Shown here piece after piece: positions 1 through 5,840 of a DNA stretch of 8,334 bases. The stretch lies in the NCBI GenBank assembly GCA_028293365.1, contig JAQGOX010000307.1, positions 1-8,334 on the forward strand. The letters run 5' to 3'. The translations under genes were made by a program, and so were the position numbers. Each line of letters begins with the position of its first letter. The stretch's first letter is position 1. The DNA comes from Verrucomicrobiales bacterium. GTDB lineage: Bacteria > Verrucomicrobiota > Verrucomicrobiia > Limisphaerales > SXQI01. The notes below the pieces were generated by a model that saw only the letters and a list, made by a program, of their open reading frames with translations, did not search any database and was not told where the DNA came from.

Positions 1-325
1 CGATGCGGGAGCATCCCGCCTGAGACGCTGCCTCAAGGACATTGCGGGTCCCTTCGACGTTCGTCGCATACATTGGGGCGTAATCCTTCAGCCATAAGTG
101 GTAGCTCGCAGCGACGTGAAAGCACCAGTCGCATCCCTTCAGGCCGTGCTCCAATACCTTGCGGTCGGATAAATCACCGGGAATGATTTCAAATTCAGCG
201 CCGTCTAATCCGCGGCGATCGCTGTTTTCACGCAGCAACGCCTTGACCGTGTGACCTCGCGCTACAAGCTCGTGAACGAGGTTGGCTCCGATAAATCCTG
301 ATCCGCCCGTGACAAAGCACTTCAT
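1..325 (-). CDS. hpnA: NAD(P)-dependent sugar epimerase/dehydratase of the extended SDR family, HpnA-like (3' end cut by window)
   Basis: The first 108 residues of an extended short-chain dehydrogenase/reductase are visible, starting at ATG 325-323. The N-terminus MKCFVTGGSGFIGANLV carries the Rossmann TGxxGFxG dinucleotide-binding motif (T6, G7, G10, G13). GDL at 50-52 is the usual acidic turn near the adenine site. HVAASYHLW at 70-78 and TNVEGTRNVLEAA at 88-100 follow. HVAA-Y-LW followed by a TNVEGT segment is typical of the hopanoid-associated sugar epimerase family (HpnA) and the related dihydroflavonol-4-reductase-like proteins. The catalytic Ser and YxxxK lie beyond the left edge. Family members act in the cytoplasm on nucleotide-linked or lipid-linked sugars. 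A role in hopanoid modification is inferred from resemblance only, since no other hopanoid gene is in view. No good ribosome binding site precedes the start. The gene is divergent from mnmA across 101 bp. A generic NAD-dependent epimerase is the alternative. Confidence 0.8.
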   Translation of the reverse strand, partial: MKCFVTGGSGFIGANLVHELVARGHTVKALLRENSDRRGLDGAEFEIIPGDLSDRKVLEHGLKGCDWCFHVAASYHLWLKDYAPMYATNVEGTRNVLEAASQAGCSRI

Positions 326-426
326 TTGTTTCGTTTTTTAACCGGCTCGATCCGAAGACTCAATCATATCACCCGGACTGGGCGCAACCTTTACACCATT
401 CCACTCCCCCCGTATGTTCCGGGCTG

Positions 427-1512
427 ATGAGCGAAACCAAAAAAGCGCGAGTAGTCGTGGGTATGAGCGGAGGAGTTGATTCTTCGGCCACGGCAGCGCT
501 TTTGCTGGAACAAGGATATGACGTTGTCGGCATTACTCTGAAGCTTTGGCCGCAGGATTGCGTGTCGCGGGCGGAGGACAAGTGCTGTGGGCCGCAGGCA
601 GTTATGGATGCGCGGTCGGTTTGTCACAAACTTGGGATTCCCTATTACCTGATCGACGAAGCGGAAGATTTTCAAAAACAGGTCATACAGTACTTTGTCG
701 ACGAATATAAAGCAGGCCGCACTCCGAATCCGTGCGTCATGTGCAATGAGCGGCTAAAATTTGGAAATTTGATCGATCGCGCCCGGCAACTTGGCGGTGA
801 TTTTATTGCGACGGGACACTACGCGCGAGTTGAGCATGGCTCGAATGGGACTCGGACCCTGCTCAAGCGCGGACGTGACCTGAAGAAGGACCAGAGTTAC
901 TTTCTATTCTCACTGAAACAGGAGCAGTTGGCGCGCTCCATTATGCCTCTCGGTGAATTAACAAAGAGTGATTCCCGCGAAGTGGCGCGTTCCGCGTGTC
1001 TGAAAACCGCCGACAAGGAGGAGAGCATGGAGATCTGCTTTGTGCCGGATAAAGATTACGGGAAATTTTTGACCCAGGCGAAACTGGTGGAGAAACACCG
1101 AGGCGAAATTGTGAATTTGCAAGGTCAGGTCCTTGGTCACCATGATGGCATTGAATTCTTTACCATCGGCCAGCGGAAAGGCCTGCTAATTTCGCATCCG
1201 ACGCCACTTTATGTGATCGATCTGGATGCCGCGACGAACCGGGTGATTGTGGGGGATGACAGCGCGTTGGATCGGGACGAATTCAATATCGAGCGCTGCA
1301 ACTGGATTCCGTTCGAAGCGCCTCCCGAATCATTGGAGGTGATGGCGAAGATTCGCTACAATCACACGGGCGTCAATGCAACCGTTCAGCCACGCTCTGA
1401 CGGCACGGCCAGAGTGAAATTGCATATTCCACAACGGGCTATTACACCCGGGCAGGCCTGCGTGCTTTATCAGGACGACCTCGTCGTGGGTGGCGGCTGG
1501 ATTACCCGATGA
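427..1512 (+). CDS. mnmA: tRNA-specific 2-thiouridylase MnmA
   Basis: MnmA adenylates C2 of the wobble uridine U34 in tRNA-Lys, -Glu and -Gln, then replaces its oxygen with sulfur relayed from a cysteine desulfurase. It acts in the cytoplasm. The 361-residue product has normal family length. It shows the PP-loop SGGVDSS at 14-20, the catalytic cysteine segment NPCVMCNERLKFG (101-113, C106 the expected nucleophile), and the second catalytic cysteine C204 in SMEICFVPD. The tRNA-binding GQRKGL element is at about 248-253, and the C-terminal beta-barrel ends in PGQACVLY followed by GGGWI. Additional cysteines are C45, C53, C54, C66 and C103, so the nucleophile sits in a CxxC. ATG 427 is chosen because the PP-loop then falls at the standard distance from the N-terminus. 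The ATG at 414 is out of frame. No clear Shine-Dalgarno sequence is visible. The gene appears to be transcribed alone, divergent from the epimerase gene and 162 bp before the next gene. Confidence 0.97.
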   Translation: MSETKKARVVVGMSGGVDSSATAALLLEQGYDVVGITLKLWPQDCVSRAEDKCCGPQAVMDARSVCHKLGIPYYLIDEAEDFQKQVIQYFVDEYKAGRTPNPCVMCNERLKFGNLIDRARQLGGDFIATGHYARVEHGSNGTRTLLKRGRDLKKDQSYFLFSLKQEQLARSIMPLGELTKSDSREVARSACLKTADKEESMEICFVPDKDYGKFLTQAKLVEKHRGEIVNLQGQVLGHHDGIEFFTIGQRKGLLISHPTPLYVIDLDAATNRVIVGDDSALDRDEFNIERCNWIPFEAPPESLEVMAKIRYNHTGVNATVQPRSDGTARVKLHIPQRAITPGQACVLYQDDLVVGGGWITR

Positions 1513-1583
1513 TCGTGTGATCACGGGCGGAAGGTTACACCTCGAACCGCCGTTTTCGACGGGTGCCATTCATCCCAAAAATC

Positions 1584-1611
1584 TTGCTCTTCGCTCGTGC
1601 TCAGTTAATAC
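1584..1611 (+). promoter_or_regulatory. candidate sigma70-type promoter upstream of the hybrid kinase gene
   Basis: In the 162-bp gap between mnmA and the kinase gene, TTGCTC (1584-1589) is followed after 16 bases by TAATAC (1606-1611). The -35 box is a fair match to consensus and the -10 box a poor one. It would give a leader of roughly 55 bases before the ATG at 1675. This is a pattern match only. No operator or riboswitch-like structure was seen in the gap. Confidence 0.2.
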
Positions 1612-1674
1612 TCCGGCTCGGATGATACCCTGCTCCCGGAAGAAAGTTCGGGGGATAAACGCCTGCCCGCCAGC

Positions 1675-2940
1675 ATGAGCGCTTTTCCCGCCCTAGAGGA
1701 TCCACCTCTCAGTTTTGAACCGAATGAAGCATCCCTGCAAGGGCGCAAAACGCTTTTGGTGGTGGATGACGAACGTGACGTTCGCGACTCACTGTGGTTC
1801 ATTTTTAAAGATCAATATCAAATTCTGCTCGCTTCGGGCGGAGCGGACGCGGTTCGGATAGCGCGGGAACACAATATCGATGCCGCAGTGGTCGATATTC
1901 GAATGGTGGGCTTGAGCGGCATTCAAACATTCGCGGAGCTAAAGAAAATTGACCCGGCTATACAGGTTATCATTTTAACGGCATACGAAACGCTCGATAC
2001 AGCGCGTGAAGCGCTCCGACTCGGGGCAACTGATTATTTAGGAAAGCCGTACGATCTGCATGTCATCCGCGATGCCGTGACGCACGCAATGGAAAGGCGC
2101 GTGATTGCGAATCAAATCCGGAGTCAGGCGGCCAGGCTCTACGAACTGCAGGAGCAAATGCATAATCAGCAGTTGCGTGAGCAGCTAGCGAAAAACCGGA
2201 CTGAGATATACGCGAGCGTGTTGCACGACATCAATGGGCCGCTCACAATCATATCCGGTTTTATTGAAATGGTTCATAGCGATTTGACTCAGGCTGAACG
2301 AATTGAGGGTGCGGATTTGGAAGTCGTGCGAACGCATGTCGCTGGCATTCGGCGACAGGTAACCAATTGCCTTGATATCGCGCGGCGTTATCTTGGCTTT
2401 TTGCACGGCTCGCATGCATTGCAGCAAGGAGTTGGCGTCAATCAGCTTTTTCGTGATCTGACCCACCTGCTTCGGGGGCATCCTGCCGCCCGAGAGCATC
2501 AGCTTACGGTTATTCCGCTGTCCAGTGACGTGGTCGCTCGGATTAATGGCACCGACTTGCTCCAGATCCTGTTGAATTTAACGATCAACGCTTTCCAGGC
2601 TTCCGAAAAGCCACACGAGGTCGTTGTCGAAGGGAAAACATTATTTGGGAGCGAATTGCCGGCCGAATTTTCCGGGAGCGAAACCAGCAGGTGGGTGAAT
2701 GGACCTGCGGCACAAATCGCCGAGGCACTCGTCATGCTAACCATACGCGACGATGGTTCGGGCATACCTCCAAAGGTTCTGGACCATATTTTCGAATTAT
2801 ATTTTACGACCAAGGCCCAAGAGGGCACGGGGATGGGACTGTCAATCGTGAGGCGGTTGGTGGAGCAGGTTGGAGGCGCAATCCATGTTGAATCGACCGC
2901 TGGCGTGGGCACGAGCTTCACGGTATATTTGCCCGTGTGA
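1675..2940 (+). CDS. soluble hybrid response regulator/sensor histidine kinase (REC-HisKA-HATPase)
   Basis: This 421-residue two-component protein begins with a receiver domain (about 25-140): acidic pair D31/D32 in LLVVDDERD, phospho-acceptor D74 in AVVDIRM, switch T102 in ILTAYE and K124 in LGKPYD. A Gln- and charge-rich stretch (about 140-178) probably forms a coiled coil. The HisKA domain has phospho-acceptor H184 in VLHDINGPL. The HATPase domain shows the N-box (NLTINAFQ, N305), the G1 box DDGSGIPP (359-366), the F-box FELYFTTK (373-380) and the G2 box GTGMGLSIV (384-392). There is no signal peptide, transmembrane segment or PAS/GAF sensor, so the receiver is the likely input. An upstream kinase would phosphorylate D74 and control H184. 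About 40 residues separate the N-box from the strand before G1, longer than usual. The start ATG 1675 lacks a clear ribosome binding site. The stop overlaps the DUF4159 gene by 4 bp. The downstream phosphotransfer partner is unknown. Confidence 0.93.
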   Translation: MSAFPALEDPPLSFEPNEASLQGRKTLLVVDDERDVRDSLWFIFKDQYQILLASGGADAVRIAREHNIDAAVVDIRMVGLSGIQTFAELKKIDPAIQVIILTAYETLDTAREALRLGATDYLGKPYDLHVIRDAVTHAMERRVIANQIRSQAARLYELQEQMHNQQLREQLAKNRTEIYASVLHDINGPLTIISGFIEMVHSDLTQAERIEGADLEVVRTHVAGIRRQVTNCLDIARRYLGFLHGSHALQQGVGVNQLFRDLTHLLRGHPAAREHQLTVIPLSSDVVARINGTDLLQILLNLTINAFQASEKPHEVVVEGKTLFGSELPAEFSGSETSRWVNGPAAQIAEALVMLTIRDDGSGIPPKVLDHIFELYFTTKAQEGTGMGLSIVRRLVEQVGGAIHVESTAGVGTSFTVYLPV

Positions 2941-3791
2941 GCCGGAGTTACGACCGCCGATTTTGGTATTTGCTTTGCTTCGGGATTATGGTTGGTGCCT
3001 CGCTCTCGCTTCGGGCGCAATGGGGTGAAAACCGATTCGACCGGTACGATTTTCGCACGGCACGCGAAGCCCCTTCGCATAGCACCGGAACTCCTGACTG
3101 GGCGCTTGATCCCGGTTTTGAGAAGGATGTTTTTACGTTCGTTCGCGTTCGATACAATTCCCCACGCTGGCAGAACTGGATTACCGATTTTCCGGATAGC
3201 GATTTAAACTTTTCCTTCCGGCTGCAGCAGATGACCTCCTTGAAGGTCGATCCCAACACCCGGGTGATTGAACTGACCGATCCGGATTTGTCTGATTACC
3301 CGTGGATATACATCGTTGAGCCTGGTTATCTGCAGTTCACTGAGGAAGAAGTTCCGATTCTCCGAAAATATCTGCTCAATGGCGGGTTTTTGATGCTCGA
3401 CGATTTTTGGGGGGAACGGGAGTATGCCAATATCGCGGAAGAGATGAAAAAGGTGTTTCCCGAACGCGAACCGGTCGAATTATCGATTGATCATCCGGTA
3501 TTTAATTGCGTTTTTACCATTACGAAAAAGCCTCAGATTCCGAATGTACGGCTTGGGATTGCGAGCGAATTCAACGGCGGCATCACGTGGGAACGGTCGG
3601 ACGCGAAGAATCCGGATTACCGCGCTATTTACGACGATAAGAACCGGATGATGGTCATATTCTGCCACAATACGGATGATGGGGATGGTTGGGAGCGGGA
3701 AGGAGAAAGTGAGTATTACTTTCGGGAATTTTCAGAAAAAAAAGCCTATCCGCTGGGCATCAATATCGTTTTTTATTCGATGACACATTGA
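2937..3791 (+). CDS. exported DUF4159 domain protein
   Basis: The 284-residue product has an N-terminal signal sequence: a basic n-region (MSRSYDRR), a hydrophobic core at about 9-25 and a plausible signal peptidase I site after L25-R26-A27. The mature part matches what I know of DUF4159: FTFVRVRYNSP (66-76), DFPDSDLNFSFRL (84-96), GGFLMLDDF (149-157), DHPVF (185-189) and HNTDDGDGWE (244-253), with a conserved-looking YPLGINIVFY near the end. The family is described as having a class I glutamine amidotransferase-like fold, but its biochemical role is not established. In other bacteria it often lies near MoxR ATPase, DUF58 and BatA-type genes, none of which is visible here. The start is GTG 2937, which overlaps the kinase stop as GTGA. 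The next in-frame candidate, ATG 2988, would remove most of the signal sequence, so GTG is preferred. Localisation is probably periplasmic. Coupling to the kinase suggests a signalling or envelope role, which is inference. Confidence 0.85.
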   Translation: MSRSYDRRFWYLLCFGIMVGASLSLRAQWGENRFDRYDFRTAREAPSHSTGTPDWALDPGFEKDVFTFVRVRYNSPRWQNWITDFPDSDLNFSFRLQQMTSLKVDPNTRVIELTDPDLSDYPWIYIVEPGYLQFTEEEVPILRKYLLNGGFLMLDDFWGEREYANIAEEMKKVFPEREPVELSIDHPVFNCVFTITKKPQIPNVRLGIASEFNGGITWERSDAKNPDYRAIYDDKNRMMVIFCHNTDDGDGWEREGESEYYFREFSEKKAYPLGINIVFYSMTH

Positions 3792-3997
3792 CACGCGCAA
3801 GATCAGGCGAAGAATGCCGAAACGACAGCTGGTCGGTGCGGACGTGACAAAAGAGGGCTGGCGTTGTCTAAACACTATGCACCATTCCGCTCATAACTTC
3901 GGACTCAGAGATGGCTTGATGAAAGGCGTGAGTTCATTAGTGCAATTACCGGCTATATCCGTTAGACTCCTCTTCGGTTACACCCCAAAATGATATT
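3792..3997. other. 206-bp intergenic region, no gene recognised
   Basis: This gap separates the kinase-DUF4159 pair from the TPR-PilT operon and should hold the promoter of the latter. No convincing -35/-10 pair stands out. The best is TTCATT at 3933-3938 with TATATC at 3954-3959, with spacing of only 15. No tRNA, riboswitch, repeat or T-tailed terminator was found. Composition resembles the flanking genes. Confidence 0.6.
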
Positions 3998-4771
3998 ATG
4001 AGCCGTTTCGGAAATCTGGAATTCGATCAGAATTCAGAAGAGAGCGTGCCTCAGGGAATCGCACTCAAAGACGAAGGACATTATTATGCGTTGGCGAATA
4101 CCCATTTCGAATCAGGTCGATTCGAGCCGGCATTGAGAGCGTTTGCAAAGGTTTTGGAGTACAATCCGAGGAATGTTTCGGCCTGGGTGGGGCAAATTAG
4201 AATGTTGATCGAATTGAATGAGTACCAGGAAGCCAAGGGCTGGGCGGAAAAGGCGCTGGCAACCTTTCCCGACGAATCTGAGTTGCTGGCCGCTAATGCA
4301 GTTTGTCTGGCTCGACTTGGCGATTTAAAGGCTGCCCTGACTTTTTCCGATGCTTCCATTGAGGAGCGTGGTGACTCTCCATATGTATGGCTGGCGCGCG
4401 GAGATGTGTTGATGGCCCGAAAGGAGAAGCGAGCAGATTACTGTTTTGAAAAAGCGATCGGATTTGCACCGCAGGACTGGATTTGGTCATGGCTCGTTTC
4501 CCGCGTTTATTCTGTTTACAGGAATTTCGCGAAGGCGCTGAGGGTCGCCCAGCAGGCGCTGGCCCGGGATGCGGCTCGGGCCGTGGTTTGGCTGCAACTT
4601 GGCCGGTGCGAACTCGCCCTGGGGTTGGTTTCGCAGGCGCAGGTTTCATTGCAGCATGCGCGGGAATTGGACGACGAACTGGAGGATATCCATCGTGTGC
4701 TGGTGGAAGCCGGAGAGGTCGGGCTTGTAAGGCGAATCGGCCGGGCCTGGCGGAGACTCTTTCAGCCATGA
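3998..4771 (+). CDS. soluble tetratricopeptide repeat protein preceding PilT
   Basis: The 257-residue protein is made almost wholly of about six TPR units, at roughly 27-59, 60-93, 94-127, 128-161, 162-195 and 196-229. Each has the small/aromatic pattern of helix A and an A-x-x-x-x-x-x-A helix B, for example YYALANTHFESGRFEPALRAF. There is no signal peptide or membrane segment, so it is probably cytoplasmic. The last 17 residues (241-257) contain five arginines (245, 246, 249, 252, 253) on one helical face and L243, V244, I247, W251, L254 and F255 on the other, a basic amphipathic helix that could bind membrane or an acidic partner. The stop TGA overlaps the pilT start as ATGA (4768-4771), implying translational coupling and a shared function. 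TPR scaffolds are common in type IV pilus systems (PilF/PilW pilotins, TPR regulators), but this one lacks the lipobox of a pilotin. The specific function is unknown. Confidence 0.88.
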   Translation: MSRFGNLEFDQNSEESVPQGIALKDEGHYYALANTHFESGRFEPALRAFAKVLEYNPRNVSAWVGQIRMLIELNEYQEAKGWAEKALATFPDESELLAANAVCLARLGDLKAALTFSDASIEERGDSPYVWLARGDVLMARKEKRADYCFEKAIGFAPQDWIWSWLVSRVYSVYRNFAKALRVAQQALARDAARAVVWLQLGRCELALGLVSQAQVSLQHARELDDELEDIHRVLVEAGEVGLVRRIGRAWRRLFQP

Positions 4772-5829
4772 AGGGAACTGCACTGGATGAACTGATTACC
4801 GCCGCTGTCGATGCGCGGGCCTCGGATCTTCACGTAATCGCCGGAGTGCCCCCCGCTTTTCGCGTGAATGGGGAAATTATTTTCGCCGACCAGGATGCGA
4901 TTACCGCGGAGGAGTCAACCGCGATGTGCTTCGGATTTCTGACTCAGGACCAGCGTGTGCAATTCGATCGTGAATGGGAATTATGCATTTCGTTGCCACA
5001 CGAGGCAGCCGGACGATTGAGGGCGACGCTTTATAAACGAAATGGAAATCCCGAATTAAGCGTCCGTTTTTGCGGCCATCGTATACAAAGCCGGGAAGAA
5101 TTGGGCCTGCCGTTGAAAATCGACGATCTGGCGCGAAAACCGAATGGAATCGTGCTTATTACCGGCCCTACCGGGGCCGGTAAAACGACCACGCTCAACT
5201 ACATGATCGATCTGATCAACAGCGAGCGCCGCTGCAAGATTGTTACGGTTGAGGACCCGATCGAGCACGTTCATCAGAACAAGCGCGCCATCGTCGTGCA
5301 GCAGGAAGTCCTGACCGATACGCACTCATTTAATCGGGCCCTGATCCACGTATTGCGGCAGGATCCGGATGTGATTGTAGTGGGTGAAATGCGCGATCAC
5401 GAAGCGATTTCGGCGGCGCTGACCGCTGCAGAAACCGGGCATTTGGTACTGGCGACGTTGCACTCGCCAAACGTGATGCATGCTTTCGAACGCATCACCG
5501 GAGTTTTTGAAGGGAGCGCTCAACGCCAAATCATCATGCAGTTGGCAAATTCTCTGCAAGGAATCATCGCGCAGGATCTTTTGCCGTCGGTGGATCGATG
5601 TTCGCGTGTTCTGGCATATGAATTATTGGTGGCGAACGGAGCGGTCCGAAACCTGATACGAGAAAATAACAAACACATGCTCGATACCTTGATCCAAACC
5701 GGAGGCCGGGATGGAATGGTGTTGATGGATTCCTGCCTGCACGATCTCTACAGCCGCTGTTTGATAAGTTATGACACGGCCCTAAGCCGGGCTAAAAACC
5801 CAGATCGCATGGCCAAACGGTCTGGATAA
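4768..5829 (+). CDS. pilT: type IV pilus retraction ATPase PilT
   Basis: PilT is the hexameric cytoplasmic ATPase that depolymerises type IV pili, driving twitching motility, retraction and often DNA uptake. The 353-residue product has family length. The N-terminal PAS-like domain opens with LDELITAAVDARASDLHV. Walker A is GPTGAGKTTT (133-142), the Asp box VEDPIEHVH (161-169), Walker B LRQDPDVIVVGEMRD (196-210) and the His box TGHLVLATLHS (223-233). GAVRNLIREN at 291-300 matches the AIRNLIRE motif that distinguishes PilT from the extension ATPase PilB. The start is set at ATG 4768, in the ATGA overlap with the TPR gene. An in-frame ATG at 4483 would add 95 Gly/Arg-rich residues lying wholly within the TPR coding sequence and unlike any PilT. 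Position 270 is Asp in IIAQDLLP, where PilT proteins usually have Arg or Lys. No pilin, PilB or PilC gene is in the window. A PilU-like paralogue is a less likely alternative. Confidence 0.95.
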   Translation: MKGTALDELITAAVDARASDLHVIAGVPPAFRVNGEIIFADQDAITAEESTAMCFGFLTQDQRVQFDREWELCISLPHEAAGRLRATLYKRNGNPELSVRFCGHRIQSREELGLPLKIDDLARKPNGIVLITGPTGAGKTTTLNYMIDLINSERRCKIVTVEDPIEHVHQNKRAIVVQQEVLTDTHSFNRALIHVLRQDPDVIVVGEMRDHEAISAALTAAETGHLVLATLHSPNVMHAFERITGVFEGSAQRQIIMQLANSLQGIIAQDLLPSVDRCSRVLAYELLVANGAVRNLIRENNKHMLDTLIQTGGRDGMVLMDSCLHDLYSRCLISYDTALSRAKNPDRMAKRSG

Positions 5830-5840
5830 CCGTAGATCAA

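Noticed and set aside
336..363. Minus-strand promoter-like pair TTGAGT-N16-TTAAAA before the epimerase gene
   Set aside because: Poor -10 match, and it would place transcription start within a few bases of the ATG. Not supportable from sequence alone.
1510..1524. Short palindrome TGATC-GTGT-GATCA at the mnmA stop, containing GTGATCAC
   Set aside because: Five-base arms, not a match to CRP or FNR spacing, no T-run. Expected by chance.
1490..1678. 62-residue plus-strand frame spanning the mnmA-kinase gap
   Set aside because: Starts inside mnmA, shows no domain or ribosome binding site, and ends inside the next start.
2499..3080. 193-residue open frame on the minus strand across the kinase-DUF4159 junction
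   Set aside because: Antisense to two well-supported genes. The product is rich in Ser, Thr and Pro with no recognisable motif.
3817..3841. Interrupted hairpin (CCG/CGG and CGAC/GTCG arms) after the DUF4159 gene
   Set aside because: Only 3 plus 4 paired bases with a mismatch loop and no T-tract, too weak for a terminator.
4293..4769. 158-residue minus-strand frame opposite the TPR gene
   Set aside because: Pro/Arg/Ala-rich product typical of an antisense shadow of a helical, GC-rich gene.
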